Source of the DNA: Congeria kusceri
Taxonomy: Eukaryota > Mollusca > Bivalvia > Myida > Dreissenidae
Direction of reading: 5' to 3'
DNA length: 64,000 nucleotides
NCBI GenBank assembly: GCA_027627225.1
Contig: CM051032.1
Coordinates: 60,758,137-60,822,136, forward strand
A program made the position numbers and the translations under genes. This document shows, piece by piece, positions 21,301-30,665 of the stretch (the first letter of the stretch is position 1; every line of letters begins with the position of its first letter). The notes under the pieces were generated by a model. That model was not told the origin of the DNA. It ran no database searches and was given only the letters and a program-made list of their open reading frames with translations.

Positions 21301-23907
21301 AATACTACACTTCCTGGCACATACAGGGATTTGTTAATCTTATATAGCTGTACAAAGGCTGTATAATAATTATGGCAAAATATCTTTACAATCATGCACT
21401 TATACTCAAAATGCTAACTTAACACCTGAATTGTTGGTCTGTTCACTTTACCGTTCATTTGCGTTTTGTTTTCCCCTTAATCCTAAGGCATAGTCCCAAA
21501 ACCACTGCCTCTCAACCAAGGTTACTCATTAAGTTATAGCATAAATATAAATGCCAAAGATGAACATACGGGACTGGGGGAGTGGTTGGCGCTGCAGAGC
21601 TGCCAGTAAGTTATAGTATAAATAATAAATATAAATGCCAAAGATGAAAGTACTGGATTGGGGGAGTGCTTGGCACTGCCGAGCTGCCAGTAAGTTATAG
21701 TATAAATATAAATGCCAACTAGACATGTGTTCGTAGGACACGGATGCCCCCACATTCCGCTGGTTGTCAGAAAACCTTGCTGATGTCAGAAAAAATGCAC
21801 CAAAATGCCCAGGTGCACAAGTTCACATGCTGATGAATATGTTTATAAGTTTTTTATCAGTATAGCAGTTATACTTTTTTAGTTACACGCGACATAAATC
21901 CAAAAATGTCATTTTTTGCTAAAAAGGGGCCATAACTCCACTGATGGTACAAAAAACTGCACCAAAATACCAAGTGAACAAGTTCACATGTTGATTAATA
22001 TGCATATCAAGTCTCATCACTCTAGCAGTAATATTTTTTGAGTTACGCGCGACACAAGTCCAAAAATGTCATTTTTTGCTAAATAAGGGCCATAACTACG
22101 CTGGCGTCTGAAAAAGCTGCACCAAAATACCCAGGTGCACAAGTTCACATGCTGATTAATATGTTTATAAAGTTTCATCAATGTATCAGTTATACTTTTC
22201 GAGTTACACGCGACACAAGTCCAAAAATGACGTGTCCGTAGGACACGGATGCCCCCACATTCAACTGGTTGTCAGAAAACTCTGCTGAAAAAATACACAC
22301 AAATACTCAGGTGCACTAGTTCACATGCTGATGAATATGTTTATAAGTTTTCATCAGTCTAGCAGTTATACTTTTTTAGTTACACGCGCCACAAATCCAA
22401 AAATGTCATTCTTTGCTAAAAAAGGGGCCATAACTCCGCTGGTGTCGGAAAAAACTGCACCAAAATACCCAGGTGCGCAAGCCCCGATGCCGATGAATAT
22501 ACTTATAAAGTTTCATCATTCTAGCAGTTATACTTATTGAGTTATGCGCGACACAAAACTCTTGACGGACAGACGGACGGACGGACAAGGGCAAATCTAT
22601 ATGCCCCCCCCCCCCTCTAAAGTGGGGGCATACAAATGAACGTACGGGACTGGGGGAGTGCTTGGTGCTACAGAACTGCTCATCCGCAGTCGCTTCTTCT
22701 GTTCCTCAAGCTGCTCCAAAATTTTACGGTTTTGTCGCTCTGAAGTAAAACATCAGAAAAATGTATTAACCACAAACAAATCTTTACCATATTTATTTTT
22801 ACGTACTGAGACATTTTTATATATACAAGAATTTAGAAAGTGTATATTTTCATTTATGTTCTGATAATTTTTTTATGTTTGTTTATTCTATGTATGTGGG
22901 AAATAAACTGAATTTAATTTATAATGTACATATTTTTGTTATGTTTAATATTTTACAAATTGCCAATACATGAAAGGGACCTGTTCATAGATTGGCAAAT
23001 TGACTTTTTCCAAAATCTGTGTACAAATGAAAAAAATTAATATCAAGAAGGGAAACAACACCCGTAGCACAGAAATATATTTAACTCAATTTTCATTATG
23101 AATATTAAAACATCACTTGAAGTGTATAAAACTATCAAGTGTTTATAAAGATTTTTGTTGATATGATTTGAAACATGACTGTGCACTGCTTACATAAGGT
23201 TAAAAATACATGTTATCTGGTTATTCACATAATGACTAGGGGAGTAGGGGTGACAGACTTGATTCTGAGACTGTAGGTTCAATTGCTGGCGAATACACAA
23301 TTTCGTATGTTTTTCTTGGTAGAAACATTTAGGTTGTCAAGTCTAAGTCTAGATGCTATAGTTTTTGTAGTTAATACTTTTTATAACATTTTTGAAAACT
23401 ATGAAATTGTGTGAAGAAGTCTGTTTAATAACAACATGATTGGTTATTGTTTCTTGATCATACAAAGTGCGTTACTGCAGACAACACTACATATACTTAT
23501 AAGGGTGCCACTAACTGCACATCTAACCCAGTTAATGATGTCTTACGAATATATAGGGTTAGCATGCAGCATTTCACTTTATGAGAAAAGAACATCTGCT
23601 GCCAGTGCTGGTCATATAAACTTAAAACTTAAAAAAAGCAGTACAACATGCTAATGCGCAGGAAACCAGCAAAATATAAGCATTTTTAGTATTTTGTACA
23701 TCTTATTTCTAAAGGTAATGTAAAAGGTTTTTACAGATTCAATACAAGCGCCAATTAAGTTAAAGGTTTAACAGCAACTAATCTCACTATCCGAATTTGT
23801 ATTTTACGGATGTTATACCAATGCATGAAAAACCGGTGCGATAAAATAAACTGTCATCAGCAGTAAATACAAACACCTTGTCCAGTGTTTGGCGGCTGAA
23901 AGGCCAT
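18165..23907 (-). CDS. INIP: SOSS complex subunit C (INIP), 5 exons, 110 aa
   Basis: Exons in transcript order: 23907-23877, 22739-22646, 21171-21117, 20408-20358, 18266-18165 (31+94+55+51+102 nt = 333, 110 aa plus TGA). Phases join without a break and introns are GT-AG, although the donors of exon 1 (GTGTTT) and exon 4 (GTTGAT) are weak. The N-terminus MAFQPPNTGQERQNRKILEQ continues as a charged helix (LEEQKKRLRM). A Ser/Thr/Pro linker follows, then NPAQRAALQ and the C-terminal signature GYFITQDS...FGNLILPVLPRFD, diagnostic of SOSS-C. Vertebrate SOSS-C is about 104 aa, so this is full length. In vertebrates SOSS-C joins INTS3 and an OB-fold SSB (NABP1/2) in a nuclear complex that binds ssDNA and promotes double-strand-break repair. 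Start: AAAGATGG context. Confidence 0.93.
18430..18832 (+). repeat. GTGAGGTTGGGTGATATGGG element with two internal units (INIP intron 4)
   Basis: A ~180 bp unit (AAATTAGGTCA.GGTCAAAG, GTTGGGTGATATG.GTGG, GTAAGCGGTGTTGGTG, GACGAAACGGTAAAATCT) is present twice in tandem. It is followed by a GGACGGAAGGAC-rich tail ending TAAGATGCCGGGGGAATAAA. The single-unit relative is at 626-825. Confidence 0.75.
18955..19300. mobile_element. Palindromic TAAACAACGATT element, copy 1 (INIP intron 4)
   Basis: Contains AATAAACAACGATTTGGAGTT, GTTAGCCCGAGTTGTTTAAT, AAATTATTTCGATTCTAACAT, and GTTGTTTATTGG.TAGTTAACAA followed by TTTGTCTATAGAAAA. The same modules occur inverted at 36955-37270 and direct at 62735-62990. 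Confidence 0.7.
19301..20340. other. INIP intron 4, no further feature recognised
   Basis: AT-rich intronic sequence with only chance ORFs on both strands. Confidence 0.4.
20583..20745 (-). mobile_element. Partial tRNA-derived SINE in INIP intron 3
   Basis: Read on the - strand it begins with a tRNA-like A box (GTGGCCTAGTGGTTACTGCG) and continues into a GGTATATGTCTCGCACAGGG body. The B box is not well preserved and no second copy is in the window, so the family is unknown. Confidence 0.5.
21536..21720. repeat. Tandem copies of the 3' end of INIP exon 2 plus its donor site
   Basis: On the + strand the units read ATAAATGCCAAAGATGAA then ACGGGACTGGGGGAGTG.TTGGCGCTG. On the - strand this is the exon 2 tail (GCGCCAACCACTCCCCCAG) followed by GTATGTTCATC, the same junction as the real donor GTACGTTCATT at 22646/22645. 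Two extra copies (about 82 bp period) lie in the intron downstream of the real one; the array is interrupted by the 21721-22634 element. Confidence 0.8.
21721..22634. mobile_element. Element with ~165 bp internal tandem units, inserted in INIP intron 2
   Basis: It starts AGACATGTGTTCGTAGGACAC with CGGATGCCCCCAC and ends GCCCCC.CTCTAAAGTGGGGGCATAC, a loose inverted pair. It holds about five ~165 bp units with CAGGTGCACAAGTTCACATG, TATAC.TTTT.AGTTACACGC, CCAAAAATGTCATTTTTTGC and GGGGCCATAACTCC, then a GACGGACAGACGGACGG tail. It splits the exon 2 tail array: unit sequence stops at 21720 and resumes at 22635. Confidence 0.8.
22971..23431 (+). mobile_element. TIR element with tRNA-like core, copy 2 (INIP intron 1)
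   Basis: Left end ATGAAAGGGACCTGTTCATAG, right end TTGTGTGAAGAAGTCTGTTT. The core GACTAGGGGAGTAGGGGTGA..CTGTAGGTTCAATTGC is a heavily decayed tRNA-like region at about 23232-23295. Internal phrases (ACTATCAAGTGTTTATAA) match the 2249-2760 copy. Confidence 0.7.
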
Positions 23908-24300
23908 CTTTGAATACTGCTATAATTGTATACTTAAAACATTAACTTTCGTTAACATGTTGCTTAATTGATGTTCCAAATAGTTGCACTGTTTTACTTA
24001 TGCCGGGTACCAGCGAGGTAAAGGCTAAACACCAACTGAACTTTCAGAAAACTTCAAACGTATATCTTCATTTTCTAGTTGAGATTTTTATAATAACGTG
24101 TTACTTCTGCCTTAGATATCTATCCAACAGTTTAACACATTTATCCATTTAAAAAATAATGCAAGGTATGCTGTTAAGATCCTACATCTTCTGATTTAAA
24201 TGTTGTTGTTTTCTCTAAAGTCTCGCTTTTGTATAGAATCCAAATATAGCTACTAGGCATAACAATATCCGTTTCTTTATGCGTTTTGAGATCTTGCATA
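23908..24300. other. INIP 5' flank
   Basis: The region upstream (on the - strand) of the INIP start codon, with no convincing TATA box. An acceptor-like TTATAGCAG lies 10 bases before the start codon, so a non-coding 5' exon further upstream is possible. Otherwise AT-rich. Confidence 0.4.
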
Positions 24301-24797
24301 TTAAAGGGTCTTGTTAACAGATTTTTGCATTTTTAAGTATGCCATTTAATGTCTTTACATGTCAGAGTTAAGCATCGGAACTAAAGAGCTCAAGTATAAT
24401 AACAAGAAAATGATTTTTAAAAAGGAAAGAAACAAATGGTCCCACCGGGATTCGAACCCGGGATCTCTGGGTTAAAAGGCTACCGCATTGGGTCATTCCG
24501 TCTACTATATTTATCGCTGTATTTTTACTTTATGTAAGTGATCCACATATTGCTAACAATTTTAACAAAAAACAGCAGAAACACTCCAAATTATTCCATC
24601 GATTAGCGTTACAAACGCTTTATAATTTTATCAATTTCAACTGATGAATACTCATAAAAGAAACGGTATTTACAGTGTATTTCTAGGTCCGCAGTGTTAT
24701 ATCTCTCCCTTATATGCACTGTTCTTTTATTTTTGGAATATGTGACAAAAAGTTGGAAAATTGTCAATTCGTCAATATGTGAACAGGTCCCTTTAAA
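24301..24797 (-). mobile_element. TIR element with tRNA-like core, copy 3
   Basis: On the - strand it begins TTTAAAGGGACCTGTTCACAT and ends CTGTTAACAAGACCCTTTAA. It follows the 2249-2760 copy through AAATTGACAATTTTCCAACT, TAAAAGAACAGTG, AATAATTTGGAGTGTTT and the tRNA-like core at 24437-24510 (B box GGGTTCGAATCCC). Confidence 0.8.
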
Positions 24798-24825
24798 TGA
24801 GAAAAGTTGTGATAAACATATGTTT

Positions 24826-24925
24826 TGACTATTTCGGGTACGTTTTGACCAAGGACAGTGTACGTTTTGACCATCATTTGGTACGTTTTGACCACGAACG
24901 TTTTGGTCATGGTACGTTTGACCAG
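24826..24925. repeat. GTACGTTTTGACCA short repeats
   Basis: Four near-copies of GTACGTTTTGACCA, spaced 15-30 bp apart, and one inverted remnant (ACGTTTTGGTCATGGTACGT). This sits directly beside the end of the TIR element. No function can be assigned. Confidence 0.6.
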
Positions 24926-25539
24926 ATCGCTCCGTTGGACTGCCCAAAACTCGTCCGCTTTATTATTTTGAATCGCTTGAAGAAATTTGATGTAACTTAT
25001 TAACCACATATGTAAACTTATCAAGTTCAGAACGGAGTGTCGTGCGCTAACCGCAAGTCCGCGAATCTGCCTGTCAGTCCGTCAGTCCGTACGGATGCCT
25101 GTCCCTCTCAAAATGTATGAACCGCTTGAAGGAATTTGAGGTAACCTTTGCCAAAGACATCAAACGACAATAAAATAAAATGGTTTTTGTCTGTGATTCA
25201 GCAATGATATCTGATGCGTCCGACTACCACATAGCCAAGTCATCAGCCGGTCTACCTCGGAAAAACGATTTAGTGGCATGTCGGCAGGAAATATTTTAAA
25301 TGTTTGTGATCAATCGAACACCTGTTATGCTGTCTGAAACATAACAGAGTTTTGCGTCAGTGAATTTTCGCGTCACAGTATGCATGTCAAAATAAATGTA
25401 GCTGATGCACCAATTGACGGAAAACAGTAAGCCGTATATCATTTTCGGTATGTCATACAGTCACGTTGATCAACAAAGAATCCAATTTCCACAGGTAACA
25501 GAAGGCGGCTTTGATCAAGTGCGACGAAAACTAAGCGAA

Positions 25540-26250
25540 TTTTATTCGAGGTGACACGAAATTCCTCCAACTATTTCTTGGACTAAATGGAAGTTTACGG
25601 CTAACTGTCCATGGTGCAAAGCAGAGAGGATCGTTGGGATATTTCCAATCCGTGTCATTTCTATAACACCATACCGTTTTCCAGAAACATTAAAGACATA
25701 TCCAACCTGGAAAAATGTAGCAATATTTAATAGGGCGTAAAAGCAAAGCCTTTTTGGCTACCGATGTTGATCACATAGTGCCGGATGAATTACATCTACC
25801 CATGCGTGTAATGTACGCGTTGCTCCGAAATGTTATAAAGATGAAAACACACAACATGACATTTCGACATTTTGTTGGAGGACAAACAGACAACATCAAT
25901 TTAAATGAAAGTCATGCAGAAGTGCGGAATCAACTTTAAAATCTGCTCAGAAAACGCAGTGAAACTAGACTGGAGATTTATGACTGCTAATGGCATGAAA
26001 AAAACGCGTGCAGATCTGCCGAAAAAAAAGAAAGTTTAGTCGTTATCATGAAACGCAGGAAAAAGTGTGTACTTTCTGATGCACTTTCCGGGACTTGTAC
26101 GATTTTATTTGCGGTACGAACGCCGACAAACAAGAAACATTTCAGTCAACACGCGAACGATTTTCTAGAAAAGTTCATAGAAATAGAGCAATAGCGCAAA
26201 GGCTACCAACCAAAGAATATCGTGTCCCGATTGATGAAGTTCATTGCCAA
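25540..26250 (+). pseudogene. Decayed transposon-type protein remnant (CPWC ... VPDELHL)
   Basis: Across shifting + strand frames I read NCPWCKAERIV (about 25605), DVDHIVPDELHLPMRVMYAL (about 25762), KCGINFKICSENAVKLDW followed by RFMTANGMKKTRADLP (about 25915-26030), with stops between them. A Cys-x2-Cys motif, a VPDELHL segment and a KxCG...LDW..L segment in that order are typical of a large uncharacterised transposon protein family common in invertebrates; I recall the pattern but cannot name the family. No terminal repeats were found. The 26355-26573 ORF may be a further fragment. Confidence 0.55.
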
Positions 26251-26810
26251 ATAAAGTAACCTGTCGTTGTCAGGCCAAGGCGTAGAACAAAACAACTACA
26301 TTTTCAAGCATAAGTGTCGATCAAATAAACAAGACCCCACGATGGAGACATAACTTGTCAGAAAACGAATACAATATGACCATGAAAGAAATAATACCAG
26401 ACAAAAAAAACGCAAGTATGAAGCATAACACCGAATATTGGTTCTATAAACTTGCAACATGTAAGAGAGGAAAACAAAGTATGATTGGGTTTGAAATGTT
26501 GTCTGCACTCAAACAACACAGCAAGGATGAAAAGATGACTGTCATTCAACTAAAACATTTACCGGTACTGTAACAAGTGATAACTTGATTTTATTTTTCA
26601 CAAATTTTCGGTGAGGCAATGGGTGTGTCCCTGCAGCCACGTGTTGTTACTCTATGTCATGGTCACAGTTAAGTGTCAAAAAATGTCAAATGGAGCCATT
26701 GCTTGTAATGTCTTTAACTTTCATTACATTAATCAAGTTTAATTTTACTTGGCACACAATTATTCCAAGAGGACCTGAACGTCGCTAAGCGCCCACATAT
26801 CTGAACAATT

Positions 26811-27254
26811 TAAAGAGGCTATGGCAACGACAAAAATGGTTTTCTATTGCACTATAAATGATATTAGATGATAGTAATGCGCTATACTAAGACATATGCA
26901 TTAAATAAAGAGATATTAGATAAAAACTAATCAGCAAAAATGTGTGTAAATATTAAAACTTCAAGCGGGTATCGAACTCACGACTTAGGAGCTATACGAA
27001 GAAATGACAGTAGACAGCGCTTTAACCAACTGTGCTAATCTGCTTTGTAAGGGACCGTGTGTAAACTATATGGTTATATAAAATGTAAACAGACCCATAT
27101 TATAAATTTGTTTTTTTTTAAACTCAAAATGCAAAAACTTTTGTCCCTTATATATACCTTATTTTAACCGTTATTATATGCCATTATTAATATCAGGTAT
27201 TTTTTTAAGCAATTACCCCCTTGATGCATTTTTCGTTCACATAGTCCCTTTAAG
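26811..27254. mobile_element. TIR element with tRNA-like core on the - strand (second family)
   Basis: The left end TTTAAAGAGGCTATGGCAAC is mirrored by TTCACATAGTCCCTTTAAG at the right. On the - strand at about 26965-27047 lies a tRNA-like core with A box TTAGCACAGTTGGTTAAAGC and a B-like GTGAGTTCGATACC. Related tRNA-like cores occur at about 32925-33000 and 62680-62740. Confidence 0.65.
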
Positions 27255-27749
27255 ATGACGGCTACAATGATGTGTCTGATGTCAGATAGATGAATTACGT
27301 TACAGGGAGAAAGCCATTGGTGATATATATCGGAAAGGTGCAATGTCGTCAAAAAGGAACGATTTAACGAAAATACCACACACCGGTTTAAATAATAGAT
27401 GCTTCCACAAATGTCAATCATATTCAAATAAATTTGCAATATTATCCAATCATCACACTCGGATATCACGTGTTCAACGGTAAAACTATTTCATACAAAA
27501 GAGCACGTGCATAATGTTTGTGATATTTAAATGAGCACGTGGCAATGTTTTTGATTTTCGATGAATGGAAATTAATCCGTTAACAATAGCTGGGGGGGGG
27601 GGGGAAGTTTAAACTATTCGTGGCAAAACCCGGATCGGTCTATAGCAATAACTGACTGAAAATAATGTATTGGCAACGAAATGCACGTGTTGAAATTATT
27701 GTTAGGTTTTAAAAAGGCGAATGTTGGACAATTTTAGAAGGTTTAGTTT

Positions 27750-27948
27750 TAGTTTAAACCTATTTATTTTAGCTCGAACGCATCGAAAGCCTAAGGCTTA
27801 TAGAGACACTCTCGAGTCCGTTTTCTGGGTAGAACCAGTACTTGGTGTCTTTGGGGGAGATCATGAGAACGCTCCCAGAGTGGGGATCGAACCCGGGACC
27901 TCCCGATCGCTAGGCGGACACCATATCCAATACGCCACCGCGATCTGT
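27750..27948 (-). mobile_element. tRNA-derived SINE, family B, copy 1
   Basis: On the - strand the head is a tRNA-like GGTGGCGTATTGGATATGG with B box GGGTTCGATCCCC. The body has ACCAAGTACTGGTTCTACCC and GGACTCGAGAGTGTCTC, ending with AAATAAATAGGTTTAAAC. Copies are at 38157-38352 (-) and 44403-44525 (+). Confidence 0.8.
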
Positions 27949-27954
27949 TTTTAG

Positions 27955-28865
27955 AGGGTGCCTACGCCGCTTCAGCATCCCCATCTAAATTCGCATGTGA
28001 ATAATAGGTCAGCACTTAAATTAGCACACATAAAGAAGGCCTATCAAATAACAAATAATTGTAGGTATGTAGACGTAAAAATGCCTGTATGATAAGAAAA
28101 CACATAATTTGTAGAATATTGTAATTTTAGATGAGTTTTATACCATCCGTATTAATAATCTGGTTACGACACATTCACTTCATTTTTAATCGCCAAAATG
28201 TATTTGTAACTAAGATTTACTAGTTGTTATAAATATTTACATCACGAAACATACCAGCAAAGATCCCGGTCATGCAATGTAATCTGAAAGTGTGGTGATT
28301 AGCCTGTCTGGTTCCCTGCTTGATAAAACAGTGCCTACTCGAAAATGAATTCGGGAGAATTGTGTGCAAACATAATTGAATTGCTGGCCTTCCGTGCTTT
28401 TATTGTTTTCTTGTTTTATGTGTATAGTTTTGACGGACATGTTAACTGAGGTGATTGGTTGATGTGGTAAGTTTGAATATTTTCATAGAAAACCATAGTT
28501 GTGTAATTTGTCCTGTTCATCCCCAGTTTTTTCGACCATTTTTAGCAATGTATTTAATGAATAATGCTATATTAAAGGGACACAACGATGGTATTTCACA
28601 GAAATACAGACAACATTGATAAAAAGATAGTGTTGTCTCCTTTCATATAGTAAAAGTTTGTAAATATTGATAGAAACAAATTTTGAAATCAATAATCAGT
28701 TTCAACGTGTAGGATGGTTTCCGCTTGTATTGCGGTACTGACAGTAATATGATGAATAAATATACAAATTTATGAAAAAAAAAACAACACTTTTTTGTAC
28801 TATTTTTAAGGCAAATGTGTCCTCTTTGTCACAAAAAAAATGAAAATGTAAAGAAAAAAAACAAC
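27955..28865. other. No gene recognised
   Basis: AT-rich. TATTAAAGGGACACAACGATG at 28570 resembles the start of the TTAAAGGGAC-type TIR elements, but a matching right end was not seen. Confidence 0.35.
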
Positions 28866-29074
28866 ATTGTCCGCTTTATAACAAGGCCAGGTTGGAATAT
28901 CGGGTGTTGGAGATTTCGGTAAATGACGAAATCGGTAAATTGATTTTGTATAATGATTGGTTTGGAGAAATCGGTAAATTGATTTTTTTTTATAGTAGAT
29001 TGTCAATTAAATGTGTTGATAACACCTATGGAATGTTGTTAATTAATAATTGGGGGATGCCTGTGAGAAGTACG

Positions 29075-29178
29075 AGGAGGAAGAACTAACGACCACCGGA
29101 CTGCTGAGGAGGATCAGTCACATCGCTGGAATTGGACCGACCACGGCGACACAGAACACCATGGACGAGGACACGTGA
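29075..29178 (+). CDS. Last-exon-like coding segment, unknown protein (partial)
   Basis: One frame reads EKYEEEELTTTGLLRRISHI then AGIGPTTATQNTMDEDT and a TGA at 29176-29178. Base composition is far more GC-rich than its surroundings and the peptide has an acidic start and DEDT end, as real coding sequence would. About 220 bp downstream there is ACTAAATAAAGTTC, a good polyadenylation signal. The left boundary is unclear: the frame is stopped just upstream (TAATAATTG), and the only nearby AG is in CTGTGAG|AAG, with no pyrimidine tract. Upstream exons were not found. It may be the surviving last exon of a gene or a captured fragment. Confidence 0.45.
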
Positions 29179-29395
29179 ATTTGTTGAACTGTCATGATGT
29201 GGTTTCATTGAACTGTCGTTTTACATATGCATTGTAGCTTGGACACAATTATGCTATATATCCTGTAATTATTTCAAACACAAAAATACATTTCAAATTT
29301 CCAATATATTCTCTGTAAAGGGCAGTGTCAGTTAATTGTGTTCAAGCTATGCATATTTTTTTCTTTGATTATTTTTGTGCTGATGGTATTTTACT

Positions 29396-29670
29396 AAATA
29401 AAGTTCTGGGAAAAGGTAAGTTAATAATATGCTTATGTAAATATTATGTATTTTTCTGTATATACCATTTTATATGCTACATTATATGGTGCTATTAATG
29501 TGCTTATGCAATGTCTTCATTTTTGTGTTATTGTTACATGTTTTTTTGGGGGAAAAAAGGTAAGTTATAATTAAATGTGCTTATGTCATGTCTTCATATT
29601 TGTTTTATTGTTACATGTTGTTTTTTTTCGGAAAAAAAGGTAAGTAATAATTTAATGTGGTTATGTATTT
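29396..29670. repeat. Degenerate ~80 bp repeat carrying GGTAAGT
   Basis: GGAAAA..GGTAAGTTA followed by AATATGCTTATGT or AAATGTGCTTATGTCATGTC occurs at about 29410, 29551 and 29628. Each unit carries a consensus 5' splice-site string (GGTAAGT). Confidence 0.65.
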
Positions 29671-30082
29671 ATACTATTTCATGTGATTTGTTTGTCTGAA
29701 TAATAAGTGCTTTTTGTTGTTACTCTATTACTTTCATTATCATTACATTCTTGTTTTGTATAATTTTGTATATAATTAAATAAAAAATGACAATTTTTTC
29801 CATTCTTCTCTATGACCTGAAATAAAGGAAGAAAATGAATTATATGTAATTGTTATAATGTTCACCATCACCCATCATTATTTACATTATTTCTGCCATA
29901 GGTGCGAAAATCTGCAGTTGGTGCGAACATCAAAATCAATTTACCGATTTCTCCGTACCAATCACTATATAAAATCAATTACCGATTTCGTCATTTACCG
30001 AAATCTCCGTAAACCGAAATATCTCTGGAAAAGGTCAAGGTCGGCTGTATCGCGGTATTTCTATACCATTTACCATAAGTAC

Positions 30083-30665
30083 CCTTAGTATTGGGACACC
30101 CTAAATATTGGGACACCCATAATTTTTGGAAAAATAATCATTTTTCGCACCCCTTAATATTGGGACACATTTGAAAGTTGATTTATTTCATGTCCCTAAA
30201 TATTGGGACACCAAAATAAAACCTTACGTTGTTACTGTATAAACATTTAATACCCTGTCACTACGCTGGTTGCATAGTGACTTGTGACACTGTATATTGC
30301 GCTTGCTTACCTATACACCATAATGTATACCATCAGGGGTGTGTTTGCATGTTGAAATGTGGTTCAAACTGTGTACTCTACTGGAGAATGGCCTTCTCAG
30401 TTAAGCTTCTCAGTTAATAACCATAAAGTCCCCACAAGAAATAATTGATATTTATAATTAAACATTTAATATATTTTAGTAAGTGATTATTATCCCGAAG
30501 AAATAAAAGTAATTAATTGGTTCAAGACATAGTTAAATGCAGAATAGATTGTATCATATATTGCCCTAAATGTTGGGACACAATTTCGAGAATTATTTTT
30601 TTATGTCCCGTAATATTGGGACAATTAAATTTTTAATTATTTTTAAGTGTCCCAATACTTAGGTT
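30083..30665. mobile_element. TIR element with TATTGGGACAC ends
   Basis: The left end CCTTAGTATTGGGACACC is mirrored by GTGTCCCAATACTTAGG on the right. Subterminal copies of AATATTGGGACA lie inside each end in inverted arrangement. No transposase ORF, so it is non-autonomous. The subterminal repeats could be transposase binding sites; this is inference. Confidence 0.8.

Larger units (their letters stand above)
28905..30025. repeat. Inverted repeat pair enclosing an exon-like segment
   Basis: The left arm at about 28909-28990 contains GATTTCGGTAAATGACGAAA and GAGAAATCGGTAAATTGATT. The right arm at about 29936-30022 is its reverse complement (ATCAATTTACCGATTTCTCC, CGATTTCGTCATTTACCGAA). Arms are over 80 bp, about 90% identical by eye, and separated by ~945 bp. 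The pair could be the ends of a transposon that carries the segment between, or two insertions in opposite orientation. Confidence 0.75.
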
